From: RGIG7300 sp045133915
GTDB taxonomy: Bacteria > Bacillota > Clostridia > Oscillospirales > CAG-272
Direction of reading: 5' to 3'
DNA length: 5,657 nucleotides
Assembly: GCA_045133915.1 (NCBI GenBank)
Contig: JBGUUX010000030.1
Location: 1 to 5,657, forward strand
Of this stretch, positions 1 through 5,628 are shown one piece after another. The notes under the pieces are model-generated. The model had not been told where the DNA came from and ran no database searches. It saw only the letters and a list, made by a program, of their open reading frames with translations. A program made the translations under genes and the position numbers. Numbering within the stretch: position 1 is the first letter of the stretch; each line of letters opens with the position of its first letter.

Positions 1-654
1 ACATTTGCAGTTTCCGGTTTCGGTAACGTTGCTTGGGGTACCGTTAAGAAGATCAACGAGCTCGGCGGTAAGGTAGTTACTATCTCCGGTCCTGACGGTT
101 ATATCTACGATCCCGACGGTGTTGCAACCGAGGAGAAGATCAACTTTATGCTTGAGATGCGTGCTTCCTGCCGTAACAGAGTTCAGGATTACGCTGACAA
201 GTTCGGTGTTGAGTTCTTCGCAGGTCAGAAGCCTTGGGGTACTAAGGTTGACATCATTATGCCTTGTGCTACTCAGAACGAGGTTGGCATCGAGGATGCT
301 AAGAAGATCGTTGCTAACGGTATCAAGTACTACGTTGAAGTTTCTAACATGCCTACCACTAACGATGCTATCTCTTACCTCAAGGAGAACAACGTAATCG
401 TTGCTCCCTCCAAGGCAGTTAACGCAGGTGGTGTTGCTGTTTCCGGTCTCGAGATGAGCCAGAACTCTATGAGATATAGCTGGACTGCAGAAGAAGTTGA
501 TGCTAAGCTTCACCAGATCATGTCCGATATCTTTGCTACATCCGTTAAGGCTGCTAACAAGTACGGTCTCGGTGACGACCTCGTTGCGGGTGCAAATATT
601 GCAGGCTTCGAGAAGGTTGCAGACGCAATGCTTGCTCAGGGTATCGCATATTAA
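1..654 (+). CDS. gdhA: Glutamate dehydrogenase, C-terminal 217 residues (5' part outside window)
   Basis: Reversible oxidative deamination of glutamate to 2-oxoglutarate and ammonia, in the cytoplasm. The reading frame is open from base 1 and ends at TAA 652-654, so the start and the N-terminal glutamate-binding domain lie upstream. Visible is the Rossmann-type coenzyme domain: GFGNVAWG at local residues 6-13, SGPDGYIYD at 29-37, the IIMPCATQNEV stretch near 85-95, then APSKAVNAGGV and SGLEMSQNS near 135-156, all typical of the hexameric small GDH family. From memory the sequence is strikingly close to Clostridium symbiosum GDH (about 449 residues), implying about 231 residues are missing. 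The residues equivalent to F238, P262 and D263 of that enzyme are kept (local F7, P31, D32), which suggests NAD rather than NADP preference; this is inference. Codons are strongly biased to GCT, GTT, GGT and AAC, as in highly expressed genes. Confidence 0.96.
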   Translation, partial: TFAVSGFGNVAWGTVKKINELGGKVVTISGPDGYIYDPDGVATEEKINFMLEMRASCRNRVQDYADKFGVEFFAGQKPWGTKVDIIMPCATQNEVGIEDAKKIVANGIKYYVEVSNMPTTNDAISYLKENNVIVAPSKAVNAGGVAVSGLEMSQNSMRYSWTAEEVDAKLHQIMSDIFATSVKAANKYGLGDDLVAGANIAGFEKVADAMLAQGIAY

Positions 655-670
655 TTGAATACATAAACAC

Positions 671-703
671 AACAACCTCCGATTATCGGAAGTTGTTTTT
701 TTT
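671..703 (+). terminator. Rho-independent terminator of gdhA
   Basis: A 12-bp stem (671-682 with 686-697) carries one C-A mismatch (677/691) and a TTA loop, and runs into eight T residues (696-703). It begins 17 bases after the gdhA stop codon and separates gdhA from the next gene. Confidence 0.9.
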
Positions 704-712
704 GATATTCTA

Positions 713-741
713 TTGAAAATATGAATTTTCTGTGATACAAT
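713..741 (+). promoter_or_regulatory. Sigma-A type promoter of the SLH-protein gene
   Basis: TTGAAA (713-718) and TACAAT (736-741) are separated by exactly 17 bases, and TG at 733-734 gives an extended -10. Transcription should start near 748, leaving a leader of about 27 bases that carries AGGAG (764-768), six bases before the ATG. Confidence 0.8.
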
Positions 742-774
742 CATTATATAATAAGATCCCGAAAGGAGATAAAC

Positions 775-3015
775 ATGAACACTAAAAAATTATTTGCATT
801 AGCACTTGCGGTTGTAATGCTTGTTTCTATGGCGTTACAAACATATGCTTTAACAGCCGACACAGACGTAAGCGCTAACTGGAATGCCATGGCCGCAAAA
901 TATTCCAAGGGAACATGGAAAATAATCGCACCTAAGGCAAACGGTAACAAAATTAAAACAGACGGTTTTACTTTCAACAAATCCGACAACGGCGGTATCA
1001 AAGTTGTGACACCCGACTATAAAACCTTTGCAGGTACATACGGTGTTTCCGCTGTTACAAGCAATGCAAAAACACCCCTTGACGGTCTTTCGGTTGTTAT
1101 AACTCCCAACGAGTATGATTCTATGCTCGACTCACTGAAGTCAGGAAATATAATCGGTATGCTTTGGACCGAGGAAAAGATAAGCGAAATAGCAACGTTC
1201 AACGAAACTTCGGCGTCATATGACAAGGGACTTTATACCGCAGTTCAGGCTTATGACACAGGACTTCGACACCTCATTCCTTTTGATAACACCGCAACAC
1301 CCCTCACACCTTCGACAGACGCTTCGGCTACCCCCATCGGTCAGGCTCTGTATGTTTCACTAACTTGTAACGTAGCACAGGACGGATATACACCTATCGC
1401 GACCTCTGTCAGAATAGTATACTACGACGGTTACTATATCAACGACGACGGTAATCCCGGTTACAGATGGATATTTACCGCAAGAAACCATCCCGATACA
1501 CTTAACTCCGACTCCACACGTCTCTCTCAGCCTTTCGAATCGGTTGACCTATCCAAGGGTCTTGCTATAAACGTAAGAGCTGACGAGGAGCTTGGCTTTA
1601 TCGTAAATGTCAACGGCTACGATTATTGCAGAGGCGAAGATGTCGGCTATTTCCCTGACGCTAAGCAGGACTGGTACGGCTACAGAACAAAAGATCTGAG
1701 CGATGACAAGATAGAAGAAAGCGATCCCCTCTATCTCAGCACAATGACCTACGCTAAGGCTGATATTGACCTTTCCGGTCTTAAAACCGCAGGTAACGGC
1801 TACGTTACCGTAGGTGCTGTTTCCAACAATGACCAGAATCTTGAAGGACACGGTTGTAATTATACAGTTGATACAATCAACGGTGTACCTGCAGCAACCT
1901 GGAACGGAGAAACCGTATCCGAGCATACCTGTGATTATATGTTTGTGGAAACCGTAGCACCTAACTGTACAAGAAACGGCTACGATTATTACAGATGCTC
2001 TGTATGTGGCAAAAATATGACCACCAATTCCACTAACAAGCTCGAGCATATTCCCGGTGAGATGAAAAAGTTTGAGGAAGCTGTTTGCGACAACTACGGT
2101 ACAATGGCTGCACACTGTACTATCTGTAAGCGAATAGTTGATTCTTACGCTATTCCCAAACCCGAACACACATTCACAGATGAAGTAACCGTTATCACCG
2201 AGGCAACGTGCGGTACAGACGGACTTGTAAGAAAACATTGCTCCACTTGTGGAAAAGATTATGAAATAGTTGTTCCTGCCGATCCCAGCACTCATATTCT
2301 CGTAGGCACAAAGCCTGTTATAGAAAGCGTAGACGGCGCAACCGACTGGTTCGGCAGAGTTGTTGGAACATGTACCGGATGCGGCAGCAATATTGACGAG
2401 ACTATGGATATGTACGGTATCGTAGAACACTTTACCGACGTTAAAGAGAACAGCTGGTTCATGAGTGAGGTTGCATACTGTGTTAACCAGGGTTACGTAT
2501 CAGGTATGACCGAAACTACCTTTGCGCCCAATAATAACCTTACCAGAGCACAGTTCCTTACCCTCCTTGCAAAGCTGGACGGCGTTGATCTTACCAAATA
2601 CGATACCACCGACTCCGGTTTTGCAGATGTTAAGACAGATCATTGGTTCAACGAAGTTGTATGTTGGGCGGTAGAAAACCAATTTACAAGCGGTCTCACC
2701 GCGACCACATTCGGTCCCAATGCCAACATTACACGTTCTCAGCTTGCAAGATTCTTCTATGTATATACAGAAAAGAAAGGCTATGACGTCTCCAAGTCAG
2801 CAGACCTCAGCATATTCCCTGATGCAGACAAGGTTCAGAGCTGGGCAGAGACCCCTGTTAAGTGGGCTGTAGCTGAGGGACTTATTGCCGGTATGAACGG
2901 AAATCTTGCTCCCAACGGAAACGCTACAAGAGCTCAGGCGGCTCGCATCATAATGATGTATGCAAACATAGACTTCCCTGTGGCAGACATCGAACCCGAA
3001 ATACCTGTAGCATAA
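775..3015 (+). CDS. Secreted SLH-domain protein with Cys/His repeats, function unknown
   Basis: A 746-residue exported protein, probably held non-covalently at the cell wall. The ATG follows AGGAG by six bases and opens a signal peptide: MNTKK, a hydrophobic core to about residue 21, and likely cleavage after TYA (residue 25). Residues 30-370 are rich in Asp, Asn, Thr, Gly and aromatic residues and look beta-rich; I recognise no family or catalytic motif there. Residues 384-536 hold repeats of about 41 residues with pattern H-x13-C-x3-G-x5-C-x2-C. Three SLH domains follow at about 551-598, 616-663 and 681-729, each starting F-x-D or F-P-D-A and ending with LTRAQ, ITRSQ or ATRAQ (589, 652, 717). 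SLH domains typically bind pyruvylated secondary cell-wall polymers. The 17 cysteines, including two within SLH domains (C569, C630), are many for a secreted clostridial protein. It is flanked by its own promoter and terminator, hence monocistronic. It could be an S-layer-associated adhesin or carbohydrate binder; the SLH assignment is firm, the role is not. Confidence 0.93.
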   Translation: MNTKKLFALALAVVMLVSMALQTYALTADTDVSANWNAMAAKYSKGTWKIIAPKANGNKIKTDGFTFNKSDNGGIKVVTPDYKTFAGTYGVSAVTSNAKTPLDGLSVVITPNEYDSMLDSLKSGNIIGMLWTEEKISEIATFNETSASYDKGLYTAVQAYDTGLRHLIPFDNTATPLTPSTDASATPIGQALYVSLTCNVAQDGYTPIATSVRIVYYDGYYINDDGNPGYRWIFTARNHPDTLNSDSTRLSQPFESVDLSKGLAINVRADEELGFIVNVNGYDYCRGEDVGYFPDAKQDWYGYRTKDLSDDKIEESDPLYLSTMTYAKADIDLSGLKTAGNGYVTVGAVSNNDQNLEGHGCNYTVDTINGVPAATWNGETVSEHTCDYMFVETVAPNCTRNGYDYYRCSVCGKNMTTNSTNKLEHIPGEMKKFEEAVCDNYGTMAAHCTICKRIVDSYAIPKPEHTFTDEVTVITEATCGTDGLVRKHCSTCGKDYEIVVPADPSTHILVGTKPVIESVDGATDWFGRVVGTCTGCGSNIDETMDMYGIVEHFTDVKENSWFMSEVAYCVNQGYVSGMTETTFAPNNNLTRAQFLTLLAKLDGVDLTKYDTTDSGFADVKTDHWFNEVVCWAVENQFTSGLTATTFGPNANITRSQLARFFYVYTEKKGYDVSKSADLSIFPDADKVQSWAETPVKWAVAEGLIAGMNGNLAPNGNATRAQAARIIMMYANIDFPVADIEPEIPVA
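1924..2394 (+). repeat. Cys/His protein-repeat array within the SLH-domain protein
   Basis: Three full protein repeats and one degenerate copy lie between residues 384 and 540 of the SLH protein. Key residues are H384-C398-C408-C411, H425-C438-C448-C451 and H465-C479-C489-C492, then H507 and C533-C536 only. The first Cys is followed by Gly four residues on in all three full copies (G402, G442, G483), and the Cys-to-CxxC distance is always ten. Similarity is at protein level, with divergent nucleotides, so this is an old duplication. Similar CxxC(G) repeats are common in surface proteins of gut Clostridia as I recall. Metal binding (three Cys and one His) or disulphide stapling are both possible. 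Confidence 0.75.
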
Positions 3016-3020
3016 TCAAC

Positions 3021-3052
3021 AAACAACCGCTCAAAAGAGCGGTTGTTTTTTT
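3021..3052 (+). terminator. Rho-independent terminator of the SLH-protein gene
   Basis: A perfect 12-bp stem (3021-3032 with 3037-3048) with a GC-rich core and an AAAA loop runs into seven T residues (3046-3052), starting six bases after the stop codon. Confidence 0.95.
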
Positions 3053-3063
3053 CGATAAAGATA

Positions 3064-3092
3064 TTGTACATTTTGAAATAATATGCTATAAT
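3064..3092 (+). promoter_or_regulatory. Sigma-A type promoter of the citrate synthase gene
   Basis: TTGTAC (3064-3069), a 17-base spacer, and a consensus TATAAT (3087-3092) preceded by TGC (extended -10). The expected start is near 3099. GGAGG (3110-3114) lies seven bases before the ATG at 3122. Confidence 0.82.
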
Positions 3093-3121
3093 AGATAAAA
3101 TTATCAAACGGAGGTAAAAAT

Positions 3122-4489
3122 ATGAGCAATAATCCCTACAGTGAAGTAACTCCGAAATTATTTGAGTTAGCAGAGGAATGTGCGCGCAATAATCATATAG
3201 ATAAAGATCTTTATGCCAAGCATAAGGTAAACCTGGGTCTCCGCGACGTAAACGGTCAGGGTATTCTTACAGGTCTTACCGAGATTTCCGATATTATATC
3301 CTTTGAAGAAAAAGACGGTGAACGTATCCCCTGCGAAGGTATACTTAAGTACCGTGGATACGACATATACGAGCTCGTTGACGGTTTTATGAACGAAGAC
3401 CGTTTCGGTTTTGAGGAGATAGCATACCTTCTTCTTTTAGGTAAGCTTCCCGACAACAAGGAACTGGCGGAATTTACCGATCTTCTTGCATCCTACCGTA
3501 AGCTCCCCAAGAACTTTGTACGTGACGTTATCTTAAAGGCGCCCAGCCGTGAGGTAATGAACACTATGGCAAGATGCGTGCTTACCATGTACGTATACGA
3601 TGATATGGCTGACAATATTACTATACCTAACGTACTGCGTCAGTCGCTTCAGCTTGTTTCACAGTTCCCTATCTGGGCTGTTTACGGATATCTGTCCTCA
3701 CAGTATTATCACAACGGACAGGATCTTCATATCAATCAGCCCCGTACAGATCTTTCTACTGCCGAGAATATCCTTCATATGCTCCGTCCCGACGGAAAGT
3801 ATACCGATCTTGAAGCTAAGATCCTTGACCTTGCACTTGTACTCCACGCAGAGCACGGCGGCGGTAACAACTCTACCTTTACCGCTCACGTTGTATCCTC
3901 CTCAGGTACAGATACATACTCTGCGATCGCAGCTGCTCTCGGTTCTCTCAAGGGTCCCAAGCACGGCGGCGCAAACATCAAGGTTGTTCGTATGTTTAAC
4001 GACATTAAGGAAAACGTCAAGGACTGGTCAAACGAGGAAGAGATCGCATCCTACCTTACCGCTATCCTTGAAAAGAGAGCCTTTGACCGTTCGGGTCTTA
4101 TCTACGGTATGGGACATGCAGTATATTCACTCTCCGACCCCCGTGCGTGTATCCTTGAGCGTTGCGTAAAGGATCTCAGCGCCGAAAAGGGTCGCGACGA
4201 CGAATACGCACTTTACAAGAACGTTGCTAAGATCGGTACAAAGCTTATTTCCGAAAAGCGTAAGATCTATAAGGGTGTAAGCCCTAACGTTGACTTCTTC
4301 AGCGGATTTGTTTACAGTATGCTTAACATCCCCGCAGAGCTTCTTACTCCTATATTTGCAATCGCACGTATAGTTGGTTGGAGCGCACACCGTATCGAGG
4401 GTCTTATCAATGCGGACAAGATCATCCGTCCCGGTTATATGGGTGTCGGTGAGCCTCGTGAATACACGAAAATTGACGAGCGTCACTGA
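3122..4489 (+). CDS. gltA: Citrate synthase
   Basis: Condenses acetyl-CoA with oxaloacetate to citrate, the entry to the oxidative branch that yields 2-oxoglutarate for glutamate synthesis in anaerobes. The product has 455 residues, somewhat longer than the usual 370-440, with an N-terminal lead of about 45 residues before the core. Active-site landmarks are all present: LHAEHGGGN (H245), GPKHGGAN (H281, equivalent to pig H274), YGMGHAVY (H332, equivalent to H320), SDPR (R341), PNVDFFSG (D391, equivalent to D375), and likely substrate-binding arginines R416 and R436. The start is fixed by GGAGG seven bases upstream. It has its own promoter; the stop codon at 4487-4489 abuts the smpB promoter. 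A 2-methylcitrate synthase cannot be excluded from sequence, but no propionate-catabolism genes are near. With gdhA 2.5 kb upstream it could feed the same 2-oxoglutarate/glutamate route; co-regulation is not shown. Confidence 0.95.
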   Translation: MSNNPYSEVTPKLFELAEECARNNHIDKDLYAKHKVNLGLRDVNGQGILTGLTEISDIISFEEKDGERIPCEGILKYRGYDIYELVDGFMNEDRFGFEEIAYLLLLGKLPDNKELAEFTDLLASYRKLPKNFVRDVILKAPSREVMNTMARCVLTMYVYDDMADNITIPNVLRQSLQLVSQFPIWAVYGYLSSQYYHNGQDLHINQPRTDLSTAENILHMLRPDGKYTDLEAKILDLALVLHAEHGGGNNSTFTAHVVSSSGTDTYSAIAAALGSLKGPKHGGANIKVVRMFNDIKENVKDWSNEEEIASYLTAILEKRAFDRSGLIYGMGHAVYSLSDPRACILERCVKDLSAEKGRDDEYALYKNVAKIGTKLISEKRKIYKGVSPNVDFFSGFVYSMLNIPAELLTPIFAIARIVGWSAHRIEGLINADKIIRPGYMGVGEPREYTKIDERH

Positions 4490-4518
4490 TTGACAAACAG
4501 CAATTAATATGTTATATT
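4490..4518 (+). promoter_or_regulatory. Near-consensus sigma-A promoter of smpB
   Basis: A perfect TTGACA (4490-4495) starts at the base after the citrate synthase stop codon. After 17 bases comes TATATT (4513-4518), preceded by TG at 4510-4511 (extended -10). The start is expected near 4524-4526, which lies inside the 5' arm of the hairpin described next. Confidence 0.87.
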
Positions 4519-4520
4519 AT

Positions 4521-4549
4521 ATAGGAGAGTGGAGACACTCTCCTATTTT
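4521..4549 (+). terminator. Hairpin: probable gltA terminator and 5' end of smpB mRNA
   Basis: A perfect 11-bp stem (4521-4531 with 4536-4546) is capped by GAGA (a GNRA tetraloop) and followed by TTTT (4546-4549). It is the only terminator-like structure after gltA, but its T-run is short, so termination may be partial. The smpB promoter predicts a start at about 4524, so the smpB mRNA would begin with the inner eight pairs of the same stem, which could protect its 5' end. The structure is seen directly; both roles are inferred. Confidence 0.65.
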
Positions 4550-4556
4550 GACCCAT

Positions 4557-4565
4557 AAGGAGGTG
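4557..4565 (+). promoter_or_regulatory. Unusually strong ribosome binding site of smpB
   Basis: AAGGAGGTG is a nine-base complement of the 16S rRNA 3' tail, with GGAGG ending seven bases before the ATG at 4571. It fixes the smpB start. It lies downstream of the leader hairpin and is left unpaired by it. Confidence 0.9.
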
Positions 4566-4570
4566 TAGAG

Positions 4571-5035
4571 ATGGCAAAGAAAACCGACGGTAAGATAATA
4601 GCACAGAACAAAAAAGCAAGACACGACTTTTTTGTTGACGAGACATACGAAGCCGGTATTGAGCTTTTTGGTACAGAAGTAAAGTCTCTGCGTAACGGTA
4701 ACGTTAATCTTAAGGATTCCTATTGCCATATATACAAGGGCGAGCTTTACGCCTCAGGTGTACACATATCTCCTTATGAACAGGGTAATATTTTTAACCG
4801 TGATCCCTTAAGAGAAAAAAAGCTCCTTATGCATAAAAAGGAGATAAACAAGCTCTTCGGGTTGGTATCACAAAAGGGTTATACCCTTGTTCCCCTCTCT
4901 CTTTATTTCAGCGGTTCAAGAGTAAAGATGGAGGTTGGTCTCTGCAGAGGTAAAAAGCTTTATGACAAGCGCGACGATATGGCACGCCGTGATGATCAGC
5001 GCTATATTGAACGCAGTCTTAAAGAGAAATATTAA
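4571..5035 (+). CDS. smpB: SsrA-binding protein SmpB
   Basis: Binds the tRNA-like domain of tmRNA and brings it to ribosomes stalled on mRNAs without a stop codon, where its tail occupies the empty mRNA channel. The length of 154 residues is normal. Conserved family blocks are visible: NKKARHDFFV (13-22), GTEVKSLR (34-41), DPLREKKLLMHKKEI (78-92), GYTLVPLSLY (103-112) and GKKLYDKR (127-134), followed by the basic/acidic C-terminal tail that folds into a helix on the ribosome. The usual second-position MAKK start sits behind a perfect Shine-Dalgarno. The promoter and a leader hairpin precede it; ssrA follows 89 bases after its stop codon. No upstream rnr or secG gene, often linked to smpB in Firmicutes, is present here. 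Confidence 0.98.
   Translation: MAKKTDGKIIAQNKKARHDFFVDETYEAGIELFGTEVKSLRNGNVNLKDSYCHIYKGELYASGVHISPYEQGNIFNRDPLREKKLLMHKKEINKLFGLVSQKGYTLVPLSLYFSGSRVKMEVGLCRGKKLYDKRDDMARRDDQRYIERSLKEKY
5007..5035 (+). promoter_or_regulatory. Weak candidate promoter for ssrA
   Basis: TTGAAC (5007-5012) and TATTAA (5030-5035) are 17 bases apart at the very end of smpB, each matching four of six consensus positions. It would give a leader of roughly 80 bases before mature tmRNA. An alternative is TTCACT (5092-5097), 18 bases, CATATA (5116-5121), starting almost at the mature 5' end. Neither is strong; ssrA may instead be read through from the smpB promoter. Confidence 0.22.
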
Positions 5036-5037
5036 TG

Positions 5038-5117
5038 TGATTTCGGCATAGCCGAAATCATCCACAATTCTTCACTCTTCACTTTTCACTCTTCACTGCA
5101 AGTTCGAAGAACTTGCA
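5038..5117. repeat. Hairpin / four-heptamer / hairpin intergenic element
   Basis: A perfect 10-bp inverted repeat (5038-5047 with 5051-5060, loop ATA) is followed by a short spacer, then four head-to-tail heptamers TTCACT(C/T/C/G) covering 5071-5098. A perfect 9-bp inverted repeat follows (5097-5105 with 5109-5117, loop GAA). No T-run follows either stem, so they are poor terminators. The layout resembles small dispersed, non-coding repeat elements of clostridial genomes; no terminal target duplication is obvious. It fills nearly the whole gap between smpB and ssrA. Confidence 0.7.
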
Positions 5118-5124
5118 TATATAT

Positions 5125-5477
5125 GGGGGCGTAAAGGTTTCGACGGGGATGTTGAAGTTTTGTAAGCGGGTAGAGATGCAATACCTCTTTAAACAATTGC
5201 AATCTTTTAAAATTAAACGCTAACGATAATTTCGTAGCTCAGGCTGCTTAATTAAGCCTGCATCCAACGGTTGAGTACCACGGCTTCCCGCGGGTGTCAT
5301 TTTAGTGGTGAACGTGAAGCATCAGTTTGTCTTTGTAATGCTCATGAATTAAAAGACTGGCTCTTTTGGCTTTTGTTTGTTTTGACCCAAGGAGTGAGAT
5401 CTTGAAATAAACTACACCCGTAGAAAGCGAAATGAATATGTTTTCGGACAGGGGTTCGATTCCCCTCGCCTCCACCA
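5125..5477 (+). ncRNA. ssrA: Transfer-messenger RNA (tmRNA)
   Basis: Rescues stalled ribosomes with SmpB, adding a degradation tag. One-piece tmRNA of 353 bases with encoded CCA (5475-5477). The acceptor stem pairs 5125-5131 with 5467-5473 (seven pairs, one G-U). The T arm is AGGGG/CCCCT around TTCGATT (5450-5466); GTTTCGACGGGGAT near the 5' end is the D-like region. A clear H-type pseudoknot PK1 uses AGAG/CTCT (5172-5175, 5185-5188) and TGCAAT/ATTGCA (5177-5182, 5196-5201). The tag frame follows and its stop lies in the loop of helix 5 (5240-5245 with 5255-5260). The 3' part, including CTAC-ACCC-GTAG before the T arm, resembles Bacillus tmRNA. It lies directly after smpB and the repeat element, and a strong terminator follows. 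The 5' end would be made by RNase P. Confidence 0.97.
5219..5251 (+). other. tmRNA tag-peptide reading frame, (A)ANDNFVAQAA
   Basis: The resume codon GCT (5219-5221) opens ten codons, Ala-Asn-Asp-Asn-Phe-Val-Ala-Gln-Ala-Ala, ending at TAA 5249-5251; the charging alanine adds one more Ala in front. ANDNF is typical of Firmicutes tags. The end AQAA departs from the usual ALAA/VAA pattern by having Gln at the third position from the end. Confidence 0.9.
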
Positions 5478-5486
5478 TTGCAGTAT

Positions 5487-5526
5487 TATCCGAACCCCTT
5501 GTATTTTTAGGTACAGTATTCGGATA
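5487..5526. repeat. Inverted repeat in the ssrA 3' trailer
   Basis: TATCCGAA (5487-5494) and TTCGGATA (5519-5526) are perfect complements around a 24-base loop. CAGTATT also occurs twice in direct orientation (5481-5487 and 5514-5520). In the precursor this would form a trailer hairpin just beyond the CCA end. Its function is unknown; it may only aid 3' processing. Confidence 0.5.
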
Positions 5527-5532
5527 TACAAC

Positions 5533-5565
5533 AAAACACCAGCGCTAATTACGCTGGTGTTTTTT
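5533..5565 (+). terminator. Rho-independent terminator of ssrA, probably bidirectional
   Basis: A 12-bp stem (5533-5544 with 5552-5563) with GC core CACCAGCG/CGCTGGTG and a seven-base loop runs into six T residues (5560-5565). On the minus strand the same stem is followed by TTTTGTTGT, so it could also stop a convergent transcript from the right. Confidence 0.92.
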
Positions 5566-5569
5566 ATAT

Positions 5570-5618
5570 ACCCCGACGTGGTCCGCATTGGCAAATGAGC
5601 CAAGAGGCGTGTCGGGGT
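5570..5618. repeat. Interrupted palindrome of 49 bases
   Basis: ACCCCGAC (5570-5577) is perfectly complementary to GTCGGGGT (5611-5618). Inside lies a second stem, TTGGC/GCCAA (5588-5592 with 5599-5603, loop AAATGA), with a possible CGC/GCG link between them. A T-rich stretch follows on the + strand. It is distinct from the ssrA terminator five bases upstream. It could be a dispersed palindromic repeat or the 3' structure of the minus-strand gene. Confidence 0.6.
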
Positions 5619-5628
5619 CTGTTTTATT

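Noticed and set aside
655..774. Riboswitch or leader peptide before the SLH-protein gene
   Set aside because: The promoter leaves a leader of only about 27 bases, too short for a riboswitch; the only structure in the gap is the gdhA terminator.
1549..2430. A 293-codon open frame on the minus strand opposite the SLH-protein gene
   Set aside because: It lies wholly inside a well-supported gene with promoter, signal peptide and domains. Its translation is low-complexity hydrophobic/Cys-rich text with no recognised motif; open antisense frames like this arise from codon bias.
671..3052. Similar outer stems (AACAAC...GTTGTT) in the gdhA and SLH-gene terminators as a mobile repeat
   Set aside because: The inner stem and loop differ completely; the shared part is what an A/T-rich terminator base beside a T-run looks like.
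3600..4169. A 189-codon second frame within gltA and a 119-codon antisense frame (4127-4486)
   Set aside because: Both overlap the conserved citrate synthase core, lack a ribosome binding site, and have Ser/Leu/Thr-rich translations typical of shifted frames.
5038..5060. First hairpin after smpB as a terminator
   Set aside because: The stem is perfect, but TCCACAATTC follows it instead of a T-run, so efficient intrinsic termination is unlikely.
5071..5098. Four TTCACTN repeats considered as a CRISPR-like array
   Set aside because: Units are only 7 bases, directly adjacent with no spacers, and no cas gene is present; this is a short tandem repeat.
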